DNA of 41,147 bases, from assembly GCA_002336915.1 (NCBI GenBank), contig DDET01000046.1, forward strand, positions 1 through 41,147, written 5' to 3'. The notes beneath the pieces were generated by a model. The model worked only from the letters and a program-made list of their open reading frames with translations. It made no database searches and was not told where the DNA came from. Made by a program: the position numbers and the translations under genes. This document shows, in pieces, positions 16,606-24,942 of the stretch. Each line of letters opens with the position of its first letter. Within the stretch, counting starts at the first letter, position 1. The DNA is from Bacteroidetes bacterium UBA1947 (lineage in GTDB: Bacteria > Bacteroidota > Bacteroidia > Chitinophagales > Chitinophagaceae).

Positions 16606-16613
16606 CAAAGATA
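16606..16613 (-). promoter_or_regulatory. Bacteroidota -7 promoter element (TATCTTTG) for the 2TM gene
   Basis: TATCTTTG on the minus strand is a perfect TAnnTTTG match, 18 bases before the ATG, implying a leader of roughly a dozen bases. It rules out the longer TTG-initiated reading frame. No -33 TTG is evident at 19-21 bases. Confidence 0.6.
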
Positions 16614-16720
16614 GCTAAGTAAGTGAAAAATTAAAAGTTCTGAACCGGGATTTACATGATTTTAAAATCATTAATTTGATACACCTGCAGTTCCATGGTT
16701 GATAGTATCACTTGATACTA

Positions 16721-17479
16721 TCAAAAAGGCTTCAACTTTCCCTTTTTCAGCTTTATTTTGAAGTCCTCAATGCTATCCGTGCCGCGTATATCAATCCGCT
16801 TTATTTCATACATGTCCGGAAGGGGTATCTTATTCACTTTATTGCCTATGCGAAATGCGGCAGAAATACCTGCATCTTTCATCCATTGCTTGATATTTTC
16901 TTTTGCGGTGCTGCCCGAAGGTCTTGCCCCGTATGGGTAGGCTATTACCTTATTAAAAGGTAAGCGGCTGTTCTCAAACGCTGTTATGCTCTTTTCGATG
17001 GAGCATTTAAGATCCGCAGGATCGGTATTCCCAAAATGCTCATGTTCATAACCGTGAATGGCCAGTTGTACTATTTCCGGGGCCAGGCTTGCCAGTTCGG
17101 CAATGTTCATCTTGGTGTCAGTCTTTTCCACGGCCGGTGGTACCGCCCCATCCAGGGTCCCGGCGATGATGAAGAAGGTCGCTTTCCAGTTAAACTCTTG
17201 CAGCAGGGGATAAGCATAAGTAAGGTTATCGCGGTAGCCATCATCGAAAGTGAGCAGGAAGGATCTTTCTGGGTATGTTGCTTCTTTTCCTGCAGCAATA
17301 TCAAGGAAATCATGTAAGGATAAAGAAATATAGCCCTCATCAGCAAGGTAAGCCCATTGCTCCCGGAGCCTTTCCGGCGATATGCTCATCTCATTATTGT
17401 GCCCCGGCAAAACATGGTGATACATCAGCACAGGTATGCCTTTAATATTAGGCAGCAGATGGTGCAGGTGCATGTTCAT
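16721..17479 (-). CDS. Polysaccharide deacetylase (CE4/NodB type)
   Basis: A 252-residue protein with the NodB-homology fold. It has HHVLPGH near the start, motif 1 TFDDGYRDN with Asp79 (base) and Asp80 (metal), motif 2 IHGYEHEHFG with His142 and His146 as the other metal ligands, and motif 3 YPYGARPSG. It should remove N- or O-acetyl groups from a glycan using a divalent metal. No signal peptide is seen, so it may act in the cytoplasm on lipid-linked intermediates, as the KdtX-associated homologues seem to. The frame opens at a TTG at 17530; ATG at 17479 (or 17473) is preferred. It is divergent from the GT2 gene. Confidence 0.88.
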   Translation of the reverse strand: MNMHLHHLLPNIKGIPVLMYHHVLPGHNNEMSISPERLREQWAYLADEGYISLSLHDFLDIAAGKEATYPERSFLLTFDDGYRDNLTYAYPLLQEFNWKATFFIIAGTLDGAVPPAVEKTDTKMNIAELASLAPEIVQLAIHGYEHEHFGNTDPADLKCSIEKSITAFENSRLPFNKVIAYPYGARPSGSTAKENIKQWMKDAGISAAFRIGNKVNKIPLPDMYEIKRIDIRGTDSIEDFKIKLKKGKLKPF

Positions 17480-17534
17480 TGATACAAAGGTGCATATTTT
17501 CAGCAGTACTGCGGATATATTATAGGGCAAATTT

Positions 17535-17583
17535 CTGTACCTTTACAGTTAATATATGTGAACAATTTAGATTAGGTTGTTCA
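17535..17583. promoter_or_regulatory. Two inverted repeats in the divergent deacetylase/GT2 promoter region
   Basis: CTGTA-CCTT-TACAG (17535-17548) and TGAACAA-n11-TTGTTCA (17559-17583) lie in the 126-bp gap between the divergent start codons. The second is a perfect spaced dyad. They are candidate operators for a dimeric regulator; short A+T-rich dyads can be fortuitous. Confidence 0.3.
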
Positions 17584-17605
17584 AAAAGATTTCGCCCCGA
17601 ACGTG

Positions 17606-18412
17606 ATGCGCATTAGTGTTGTTATAATTACATATAATGAAGAACGAAATATAGATCGCTGTATCAAATCAGTGCTTCATATTTCGGATGAGGTCATAGT
17701 GGTGGATAGTTTTTCGACTGATAATACGGTGGCAATCGCACGTGGGCTTGGGGCAAGGGTAGTGGAGCATGTATTTGAAGGCTATGGGGCGCAAAAGCAG
17801 TTCGCCATAAGGGAGGCAAAGAATGATTGGATATTACTGCTGGATGCCGATGAATCAGTATCGCCCGAGCTGGAGAAAAGCATCCTTGCCATTAAAGATA
17901 CCGATACCCATAGCGCATATACTTTTAATATACTTACCAACTATTGCGGTAAATGGATAAGGCATGGCGGCTGGTACCCAAATAAGAAGATACGCCTTAT
18001 GGACCGCAGCAAGGGCCATATCAGCACAGATAAAGTGCACGAAAAATGGGTTCTTAATGAACCAAGTGCCACTGTGAAACATTTAAGGGGTGACCTGCTG
18101 CACTATAGCTACTACACCATATCGGACCATATTGCCAAAATAAATAACTACAGCGAGATAAGTGCGAGGGCTGATGTGGAGCGGGGCAAGAAGTGCAATA
18201 TGCTGAAAGTGTACTTTGCACCAAAGTGGTTTTTTATAGTGCAGTATATCTTTTCGCTTGGCTTCCTGGATGGATATTATGGCTACATACTAAGCAAGAA
18301 CTCCTCGTTCTATGTGTACCTCAAGTATACCAAGATATACCTGTATAGCCGGGAAAAAGTAAAAGTGCCGGCCAGCGACAAAAGCAAATTGCAGCCCGGA
18401 ATAGCAAAATAG
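17606..18412 (+). CDS. Glycosyltransferase family 2, WaaE/KdtX-like
   Basis: A 268-residue GT-A fold enzyme. It shows ISVVIITYNEERNIDRCIKS, EVIVVDSFSTDNT, the ILLLDADE metal-binding DxD region (about residue 90), and the family-specific WIRHGGWYPNKKIRLMDR and VHEKW segments. These are characteristic of the WaaE/KdtX group that adds a sugar (often glucose) to LPS core. The C-terminal part is hydrophobic and aromatic (WFFIVQYIFSLGFLDGYYGY), likely membrane-associated. A GTG lies directly before the ATG; the ATG at 17606 is chosen. It faces a polysaccharide deacetylase and ends in a strong bidirectional terminator. Confidence 0.88.
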   Translation: MRISVVIITYNEERNIDRCIKSVLHISDEVIVVDSFSTDNTVAIARGLGARVVEHVFEGYGAQKQFAIREAKNDWILLLDADESVSPELEKSILAIKDTDTHSAYTFNILTNYCGKWIRHGGWYPNKKIRLMDRSKGHISTDKVHEKWVLNEPSATVKHLRGDLLHYSYYTISDHIAKINNYSEISARADVERGKKCNMLKVYFAPKWFFIVQYIFSLGFLDGYYGYILSKNSSFYVYLKYTKIYLYSREKVKVPASDKSKLQPGIAK

Positions 18413-18431
18413 ACAGAACGTATCCTAAATA

Positions 18432-18459
18432 AAAATGTCCCGCCAAGGCGGGACATTTT
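18432..18459. terminator. Bidirectional intrinsic terminator
   Basis: AAAATGTCCCGCC-AA-GGCGGGACATTTT is a perfect 13-bp stem ending in A and T runs on both sides, placed between two convergent genes (GT2 and the DUF6580 protein). It should stop transcription from both. Confidence 0.9.
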
Positions 18460-18479
18460 AGCATTTGTAAAGCAATGCC

Positions 18480-19067
18480 TTATGCTTTCTGCAGGCGTGA
18501 TGCCAGAGGCTGCCTTAAAAGTGCATAAGCACCAAATAAAACACCGCTGCCAATTATATCACCCAGGAAAGAATTAAAGAATAAAGTTGTACCCATTTTG
18601 CTGTAGAAAGGCAATGCCATCAGGAAGGTAGTGCCAAGACCCTTAAGGCCGGTGCCGTAACCAAAGATATCGCCGGTTGCCTCTATTTTGACCCATACGC
18701 CGAAATTGCTGACAAGGAAAAATATTGCTGTGCCCATAATAGAGTAGCCAAAGACTTTAAGCGCTTTGGGCTGGCCCATGCCTGTACCGAGCAATGTAAC
18801 CAGCAGCATGCCGCCGTACACAAAAAACTGGTCGACACCATAAAAGCCCTGGTATTGAGTAAAGAGCGCAATATAGATATCTGAAATGAACTGGGCAATG
18901 AGTGTAACGCTGAACGCTATACGTTTGTCTTTGATAATGGCCCCGCTGAACAAGCCGAGCGATGCTAATGGTGCAAGATTATACCAATGCATTTCCTGGT
19001 TAAAAATGCGGATAAGCGTAGCAGCCAAAATTAATATTACTGCGAGGATGATGTTTGTACGTTTCAT
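18480..19067 (-). CDS. DUF6580 family integral membrane protein
   Basis: A 195-residue protein starting MKRTNIIL with about five or six transmembrane helices. The conserved pattern includes NLAPLASLGLFSGAIIKDKR, a FISDIYIALF helix, SNFGVWV and the late FNSFLGDIIGSGVLFGAYA. These match DUF6580, a family described as putative transport proteins and reminiscent of ECF-transporter S components; the substrate is unknown. The frame extends nine codons further upstream, but a perfect TACATTTG promoter element lies within that extension, so the ATG at 19065-19067 is used. It follows the polysaccharide operon on the same strand but has its own promoter. Confidence 0.8.
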   Translation of the reverse strand: MKRTNIILAVILILAATLIRIFNQEMHWYNLAPLASLGLFSGAIIKDKRIAFSVTLIAQFISDIYIALFTQYQGFYGVDQFFVYGGMLLVTLLGTGMGQPKALKVFGYSIMGTAIFFLVSNFGVWVKIEATGDIFGYGTGLKGLGTTFLMALPFYSKMGTTLFFNSFLGDIIGSGVLFGAYALLRQPLASRLQKA

Positions 19068-19073
19068 ACACTG

Positions 19074-19081
19074 CAAATGTA
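19074..19081 (-). promoter_or_regulatory. Bacteroidota promoter (TACATTTG) with TTTTGAA repeats in the spacer
   Basis: TACATTTG on the minus strand is a perfect -7 match, 6 bases before the DUF6580 start. Upstream, TTTTGAA occurs three times in tandem, each copy supplying a TTG; the first gives a 17-base spacing to the -7 element. The start of transcription may therefore coincide with, or follow, the start codon, and a slightly later start or a leaderless message is possible. Confidence 0.5.
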
Positions 19082-19135
19082 GTTCAAAATTCAAAATTCA
19101 AAAGGCAAAAATCAAAAAGAACGATTGAGGTAATA

Positions 19136-20221
19136 TTAGTTTTCTTTGAATAGGGAGAGGAATTTGTCCTTTTGGGACTGTATGCTGTACTCTTTGAGCA
19201 TTTTATCGTGGCCTGCTTTACCGAAGTCTTTCCGACGCTGCACATTTGTCACCAACTCTTTTATCCTTTTTTTCCAGCTTTCATTATCGCTGCAGAGGTA
19301 GCCGTTTATGCCTTCTTCTATTATCACGCTGTTTACACCTACCGGGCTGGCTAATGCAGGTATGCCTGCGGAAAGGTACTGTATCAGCTTAAAGCCACAT
19401 TTGCCTTCGCTCCATTCATCGGCCTGCAGGGGCATGATGCCTATGTCAATTTTCAGCAGGTCGTCTATCTCGCTTTTTTCATTCCAGTTGATAAATTCCC
19501 AACTTGTAAGCGGCAGTTCGGGCTTTTTGTTGGCAATGACGGCAAAGAAGATATTCAGTTCCAGTTCCAGTTCCTGCATGATGGGGATAATTGGGTCGAG
19601 GTAGGGCAGGGTAGAGTGGCTACCCGTCCAGCCGATCACTGTAATATGCTCTTTGTGGTCCTTTACTTTATTGTGTCCTCTCTCCATATCTACGCAGGTA
19701 GGTAGCAGTACAATATTGTTGTTGTATTGCCGGGCATAATTAGCGAGGTATTCATTGCCGGGGGTGATCTTGTATGCCCATTTGCAGATGTGCTTTACTT
19801 TCCCGAATGCCTTTAGCCAGGCGACCAGTTTGTTCTCCTTGCTTGTATTGGGTATCCAGATGGCATCATCAAAATCATAAATGAGTTTTTTGCGCCAAAG
19901 CTTGGCGATGATCCATTCAAATATCGGTGGGCCTAAAGGAGCAGCTTCGCGGTGCACAAAGACGTGGGTATATGCATGCACATCGAACAATACTGTCCTC
20001 AGCCGTTTCAGGTATCCTTTAGTAATGCCCCATGCTTTTTGCAGCAAGGAGCCTTTTTGATACAATACCTTCCAGGTGCCTTCATCCATAAAAGGTGCTA
20101 TCTTATAAGGTATGCCTGCTTCCTGTAAATATGGCTCATATAACTCCACCCTGAAACGCTGCGATGGTGCATGCTTTAGGGGGTAGGGTACAAGGAATAG
20201 TATTTTAGGTTGTGCCGGCAT
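19136..20221 (-). CDS. Glycosyltransferase family 4 (GT-B fold)
   Basis: A 361-residue enzyme. The N-terminal domain begins KILFLVPYPLKHAPSQRFR. A YDFDDAIW segment and an ITPGNEYLANYA segment follow. The C-terminal nucleotide-sugar domain has VIGWTGSHSTLPYL, DIGIMPLQADEWSEGKCGFK and QYLSAGIPALASPVGVN, the E/K-containing donor-binding region of retaining GT4 enzymes. It is the last gene of the polysaccharide operon, 10 bp after the preceding transferase. Donor and acceptor are unknown. Confidence 0.85.
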   Translation of the reverse strand: MPAQPKILFLVPYPLKHAPSQRFRVELYEPYLQEAGIPYKIAPFMDEGTWKVLYQKGSLLQKAWGITKGYLKRLRTVLFDVHAYTHVFVHREAAPLGPPIFEWIIAKLWRKKLIYDFDDAIWIPNTSKENKLVAWLKAFGKVKHICKWAYKITPGNEYLANYARQYNNNIVLLPTCVDMERGHNKVKDHKEHITVIGWTGSHSTLPYLDPIIPIMQELELELNIFFAVIANKKPELPLTSWEFINWNEKSEIDDLLKIDIGIMPLQADEWSEGKCGFKLIQYLSAGIPALASPVGVNSVIIEEGINGYLCSDNESWKKRIKELVTNVQRRKDFGKAGHDKMLKEYSIQSQKDKFLSLFKEN

Positions 20222-20231
20222 CTATTATTAT

Positions 20232-21335
20232 CTATTCTGTGTCTTTTAATATTGATTCAAACTGTCGCATAAAATTGCCCGGGGCAAATTTGGTGCGCAC
20301 GTAGGTTCTTCCTGCTTCGGCAAATTCTTTTCTCACCGCAGCATTATTGGCAAGAGTTAATATCGCATCGCATATCTCATTGATATTCCCCACTTGCACC
20401 AACAGGCCGGTTTCTTTATCTGCTATTATTTCTTCAGGTCCTCCGCAACGTGTTGCTATTAAAGCCGTGCCATAAAAGGCTGCCTCCAGGCAGGTCATAG
20501 AAAAAGACTCAGCCTGCGAGCAATTGAGCATGATATCTGCAGCTTTAATTTCCTGCTCCACATTTGAGTTAAAGGCTGTAAAGCTAACGGGCAGTCCTCC
20601 CTTTTTTGCTTTTTCTTCCAGTTCCTGTTTGAACAGCCTGTTCTTTTCGAGCCCCATGTCGCCGCCAGTAAATTTGAGGCGGAGGGAATTGTTTTGTTTA
20701 TAGGCCAGGGCGAATGCCTCCAATGCATGGTCCTGGCCTTTACCCCTTATATAGTTTGACAGGTAGAGTATATCAATAGTGTCTTTGGCTTTTTCTTCCT
20801 TTGGTGGCAGTAGTTCCGTGAGTTGTACGGGGTCGTATATGCGTATTGCTTTCCTTGTATCGGGTAGTTGTTGTAATACAGCATCCGACACTGCTATTAT
20901 TTTATCCGCATGCCTGTTAGCTGCACGCAGCCACATTTTCCTTAGAACACCCGGCATAACTGAGGGCAGGAAACGTACATAGGTAAACAGGCTGCCCTTA
21001 AAACCCCTGCGTTTGAGCATCACCCCCAGCTGGTTATAAAAATCATTTACCTGGACAGCATCAATGTTTTCCTTTCGCACTATTTTATGCAGCCGGTTTG
21101 TGTTGGCGTATAAGGCAGGGAAATATTTTAGCATAACTGGGATCGATTTCCGTATCTCCAGCATGGGCAAGGTGTAAACTGTGAGCCCATTCTTTTCGAG
21201 CATTGGCCGCAGCGTGCTGCTTTGAGGAATAACAAAAACAAACCTGTGCTTATGCGATAGAAGCATAGCCTCATTCAGGGCGCATTTGAAGGCGCCAGTA
21301 AAAGCTATGGAGTTATCTATGATCAGTATATTCAC
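20232..21335 (-). CDS. Glycosyltransferase family 4
   Basis: A 367-residue GT-B enzyme starting MNILIIDNSIAFTGAFKCAL. The linker and C-terminal domain show IDILYLSNYIRGKGQDHALE (the usual SNYxxxKG phosphate-binding stretch), KFTGGDMGLE, and SQAESFSMTCLEAAFYG with GPEEII, where the E-x7-E motif binds the nucleotide-sugar. It lies 5 bp downstream of the previous GT4. Specificity cannot be predicted. Confidence 0.88.
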   Translation of the reverse strand: MNILIIDNSIAFTGAFKCALNEAMLLSHKHRFVFVIPQSSTLRPMLEKNGLTVYTLPMLEIRKSIPVMLKYFPALYANTNRLHKIVRKENIDAVQVNDFYNQLGVMLKRRGFKGSLFTYVRFLPSVMPGVLRKMWLRAANRHADKIIAVSDAVLQQLPDTRKAIRIYDPVQLTELLPPKEEKAKDTIDILYLSNYIRGKGQDHALEAFALAYKQNNSLRLKFTGGDMGLEKNRLFKQELEEKAKKGGLPVSFTAFNSNVEQEIKAADIMLNCSQAESFSMTCLEAAFYGTALIATRCGGPEEIIADKETGLLVQVGNINEICDAILTLANNAAVRKEFAEAGRTYVRTKFAPGNFMRQFESILKDTE

Positions 21336-21340
21336 AAGGT

Positions 21341-22540
21341 TTAGTTTTCAATTACTTCTATCCATTGCTTCAACATGGCATCCAAAGTAAAGCGTCGCAG
21401 CAGTTCCTCATAAGCTTCCTTTGGTGCCTTTGGTGCGTTGAGCCAGTAAGCTATCTCATTTGCCCACACCCTCGCTTTCGCATCGTCGATTGTATCCAGC
21501 ATTGGCATCAGCGATCCTGTTTTTACTCTAACAGGTTGCTCCACGGGCTTGCCTGTAAGCCCCGGTATATCCAGTATCTCCCTTGGGCCCGTATAGCAGT
21601 CGGTGCTTACGACAGGTATATGGCATATCAAGGCTTCGGCTAAAACATTGGGGAAACCTTCCCATGATGATGCCAGCGCAAATAAAGTGCTATGCCTGTA
21701 AAACTTAAATGCATTCGCCTGGAAGCCCATTATATATACATTAGCATCTTCATAAGTGCCTTTCCAGTCGCAAGCTTTCATGCCCAATTGCTCTGTAAGT
21801 GCTATGAGCATGCTTTTCAGTTCGCCATCACCCAGTATCATGAGCCTGGCATCGGTCTGCAATTTTAGTTCTTTTAGTATTCTTATGAGTTTGTCATGCT
21901 CCTTGGCGACATGCAGCCTGCCCGAAGTGATGATGACCGGTTTGGAAAATATCTTTGCTTCCTCTGTAGTTAATGGCTCATTGCTTCTTTGAATGATATC
22001 TTCTTTTTCGTAGAAGTTGTAAATGGTGCGCAGTTTAGCCGGCGCAATACTGAAATATTGTTGCATCTCATCGGCCAGTGCATGGGTTACACACACGATC
22101 TCATCGGCCTTTTTGTAGAGTATGGGTATCAGCACTTTTTTGCGCAGTTGTCCTTTGCTGCCCGCTATTACCTTGTCATGCATTTTGGAGCCGCGTATAC
22201 TCAGTACCACCTTCTCGCTGCCCTTCGTCATTGCGTTCACATAATCGGGCCCTTCAAGGAAGCTGATGGAAACATCGATCTTGCCTTCCTTCTTCAAGGC
22301 CCTTATTTTGCTCAGCCTGTAGCGCCATGCCTTTATTTTACCCAATATGCCGGTATGGGCGGGCGGGTCTATAAACACTACTTTGTCGCAAGTCTTGTAA
22401 TATTTTTCCCTGTCGGTGCCAGAGAGGATGCAGAGCGTAACATCATATTGCCTTTGCTGCAGGTAGTAACTAAGCAGGGAGATGGAGCGTTCCGCCCCTC
22501 CCTTGCCTAATTCCGAACCTATCAGCAATACTTTTTTCAT
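21341..22540 (-). CDS. Glycosyltransferase family 4
   Basis: A 399-residue GT-B enzyme. MKKVLLIGSELGKGGAERS is the classic N-terminal glycine loop and GGAE motif. VITSGRLHVAKEHDKLI and LMILGDGELKS mark the C-terminal domain, with ASSWEGFPNVLAEALICHIP as the E-x7-E donor site and TDCYTGPREIL after it. It lies 3 bp after the upstream gene. It belongs to the class that extends capsular or O-antigen repeat units; sugar unknown. Confidence 0.9.
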   Translation of the reverse strand: MKKVLLIGSELGKGGAERSISLLSYYLQQRQYDVTLCILSGTDREKYYKTCDKVVFIDPPAHTGILGKIKAWRYRLSKIRALKKEGKIDVSISFLEGPDYVNAMTKGSEKVVLSIRGSKMHDKVIAGSKGQLRKKVLIPILYKKADEIVCVTHALADEMQQYFSIAPAKLRTIYNFYEKEDIIQRSNEPLTTEEAKIFSKPVIITSGRLHVAKEHDKLIRILKELKLQTDARLMILGDGELKSMLIALTEQLGMKACDWKGTYEDANVYIMGFQANAFKFYRHSTLFALASSWEGFPNVLAEALICHIPVVSTDCYTGPREILDIPGLTGKPVEQPVRVKTGSLMPMLDTIDDAKARVWANEIAYWLNAPKAPKEAYEELLRRFTLDAMLKQWIEVIEN

Positions 22541-22543
22541 GGT

Positions 22544-23746
22544 TTATAATTTCTCCAGGTAATCGCCCAGTGATGAGATGAAATCCTCCATTTTATAGGC
22601 GTCCAGGTTGTGTTTTGCATTCAGGCCCATCTGTTTTGCAGCAGCCCTGTTATTATATGCCCAGAGTATCTCGTTCTTTATGCTCTCTGCGTCGCGTATG
22701 GGTATGATCTTGCAGCCGCTATTGCCCCTGCCCAATAATTCACCTGAGCCCGCATTAGATGTTATGATAACAGGCAGGCAATAATGCGCTGCTTCCAATG
22801 CCGTGTAGGGCCCGCCATCCACCAGGCTGGGTACCACGAACAGGTCTTTGTCTTTCATAAAGGACGGAACATCGGCTATGCGGCCTATGAGCTGCACATT
22901 TTTTATCTCCAGGTGATGCTTTACAATGTATTCATGCATCGATTCATCAATACCGCCGGCTATATACAATTGCAGGTTCGCGTCGCCATTTGTTTCTTTC
23001 ATCAACTGCTCCCATGCTTCCAGCAGGTACTGCAGGCCTTTCAGAATAACCGTATGCGCCAGATAGCCGACTTTGAGCATAGGGCCTATTGTCCGATCTA
23101 TGGGCGGTACGGGTTTAAAATCAGGTTTAAGATGCCCGATCAGTTTTACAACCTCGCCTTTGAATCCCGATTTGGCGTACGAATCATAAACCGTAGGATA
23201 GGAGCCTACAACTATATCTACGTACTGTATGGCTTTGTTATAATAGCCTATACGTTTTTGGTAGGTGTATGCATCGTCCTCATATATTTCCAGTTTTTTC
23301 TTTTCCTCGGTCACTATCTCGTTTATGTAATTCTCTTCCGGGTTGGCAGGGATGAAGATCACTTTTATGCCCAGTTTTTTTGCTTTTTTAAAGGTGCGTA
23401 ATAAGTAGGGCTGCGTTACGAACAATATGTCCACTTTCCCTTCCAGGCGTTTGGAGCAAAACCAGTCGAACAATTGCTCCTGCAGAAACCGGAACTTATG
23501 CGGCTTCATTGGAAAGAACTTATTCACTTTGTTTAATGCATAGAGGAGGTAACGCGATAATGGTGATACCGCAATTGAAGGAAAAGGTGTGGTGAACTTC
23601 CCTTTGGAATAAACAATAAATTCTTTCAGCAAGCCACGCCTGTGCAGCTCCCCCGATATAAAGTAACCCAGCCTGGCCATGCCCGCACCGCTGCGTTCGG
23701 TCAAGGACTGGAATGATACTACAAGTATGTTTTTTTTGTCTCGCAT
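22544..23746 (-). CDS. Glycosyltransferase family 4
   Basis: A 400-residue GT-B enzyme. The N-terminal part has a loop GAGMARLGYFISGELHRRG and the lysine-rich VIFIPANPEENY segment. The C-terminal domain contains KVGYLAHTVILKGLQYLLEA, LYIAGGID and VPSLVDGGPYTALEAAHYC, the donor-binding motif. Compared with its neighbours it has a less typical GGAE loop. It is 2 bp downstream of the acyltransferase gene, so likely translationally coupled. Confidence 0.86.
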   Translation of the reverse strand: MRDKKNILVVSFQSLTERSGAGMARLGYFISGELHRRGLLKEFIVYSKGKFTTPFPSIAVSPLSRYLLYALNKVNKFFPMKPHKFRFLQEQLFDWFCSKRLEGKVDILFVTQPYLLRTFKKAKKLGIKVIFIPANPEENYINEIVTEEKKKLEIYEDDAYTYQKRIGYYNKAIQYVDIVVGSYPTVYDSYAKSGFKGEVVKLIGHLKPDFKPVPPIDRTIGPMLKVGYLAHTVILKGLQYLLEAWEQLMKETNGDANLQLYIAGGIDESMHEYIVKHHLEIKNVQLIGRIADVPSFMKDKDLFVVPSLVDGGPYTALEAAHYCLPVIITSNAGSGELLGRGNSGCKIIPIRDAESIKNEILWAYNNRAAAKQMGLNAKHNLDAYKMEDFISSLGDYLEKL

Positions 23747-23748
23747 GC

Positions 23749-24927
23749 TTACTTATAGGGGTCAGTTTTTCTTAGTTGTGTGAGGTATTGTATGGTCGGG
23801 TACTCAGCGAAATAGTAAAGCAGCCGGGCAATAAATACCGCAACCACAATACCTATATACCAGGCGTAGGTCAGGAAAATATCGTAAAAATTATATCCCA
23901 TCCTGAACAGTACCAGTTTTACCAGGAACAGGGTTGCAATATGCGTTACGTACAGTGTATAACTGAAACCACCTATCCATGCCAGCCATTTTATCTGCAC
24001 CTGGTGCTTCAGGCCACTTATAAGCATGATGTAGGTAAACAATACCATCATTAAGCCGGTGATTTTATTTGTGTATTGCTCAAATAAATACGATTTCATG
24101 AACACTGTCAGCAGGAAAACCAGCAGAAGCGATATGAGGCTGCGCATCTTGTCCATTTTAAATATGCTCATGAAAAAATCGCGGTATTTGTAAAAGATGC
24201 AGCCTATGAAAAAATAGATATTGTAGTCGAAAATGTAGCGTACGATGATAAACAATGAATTGTGTTTCTCCTCGTCAAAATAATCGAGCCCCGTCCAGAT
24301 AAGGCCGGAGATGTAAGTTAAAATGGTAAATAGGCTGTACAGCCTAAAGCTCTTTACAAAGAAAGGGATGAGCAGGTAAAATATGACCTCAAGCGGCAGG
24401 GACCAGTATTGTGGCGTAAGCAGGTTATCTACAGGGAAGTAGAAGATATTCAGCAGCAGGGTTTTAATGTTCACGAAGGCGTCAAAGGCATCTCTTAAAG
24501 GTGGCTGGGCTTCTACACTTTTATTATATACCACTGCAACACCTTCGCGCAGCATAAAGAATACGACAATAGCCCAAAGGATACCAAGAATATAAACCGG
24601 GTATATCCTCACCAGGCGTCGTTGAAAAAAACCTTTGATGCCGCCTTGCTCAACAGTAATACTGTGCATAATGCAAAAACCCGATAAGATAAAGAACAGG
24701 ATCACAAACTCTTTGCCCAGGTTGGTATGTTGTATGACCAGGGTATTAAGCCACTCCCACCGGCTCCACTGCTGTTTGGGTGAAACAAGCTTTTCGTAGC
24801 GCGTGCTGTCTACAAAGAGGTAGCCACGTGCGTGCTGTATCACTACATACAGGGCGGCAAGCCCGCGCATCCAGTCTATTATCCTGAAATTTATTTTTGA
24901 AGATGAATGTATCTCAGCCTTCGCCAT
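23749..24927 (-). CDS. Acyltransferase family 3 (OafA/NodX type), copy 2
   Basis: A 392-residue inner-membrane protein with about ten helices that transfers acetyl or other acyl groups to sugars. The N-terminal hallmark is RIIDWMRGLAALYVVIQHAR, where Arg and His are the conserved catalytic or CoA-interacting residues, followed by FVILFFILSGFCIMHS and RRLVRIYPVYILG. LTPQYWSLPLEVIFYLLIPF is also typical. No periplasmic SGNH domain is fused. It is clearly paralogous to the gene just upstream; the two share most of these motifs in the same order, so they arose by tandem duplication or have divided substrate roles. Confidence 0.92.
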   Translation of the reverse strand: MAKAEIHSSSKINFRIIDWMRGLAALYVVIQHARGYLFVDSTRYEKLVSPKQQWSRWEWLNTLVIQHTNLGKEFVILFFILSGFCIMHSITVEQGGIKGFFQRRLVRIYPVYILGILWAIVVFFMLREGVAVVYNKSVEAQPPLRDAFDAFVNIKTLLLNIFYFPVDNLLTPQYWSLPLEVIFYLLIPFFVKSFRLYSLFTILTYISGLIWTGLDYFDEEKHNSLFIIVRYIFDYNIYFFIGCIFYKYRDFFMSIFKMDKMRSLISLLLVFLLTVFMKSYLFEQYTNKITGLMMVLFTYIMLISGLKHQVQIKWLAWIGGFSYTLYVTHIATLFLVKLVLFRMGYNFYDIFLTYAWYIGIVVAVFIARLLYYFAEYPTIQYLTQLRKTDPYK

Positions 24928-24942
24928 TTGATCATCCTGTAT

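Noticed and set aside
22784..23401. 205-codon plus-strand frame opposite a GT4 gene
   Set aside because: It is antisense to a clear glycosyltransferase inside a tightly packed operon and has no family signature of its own.
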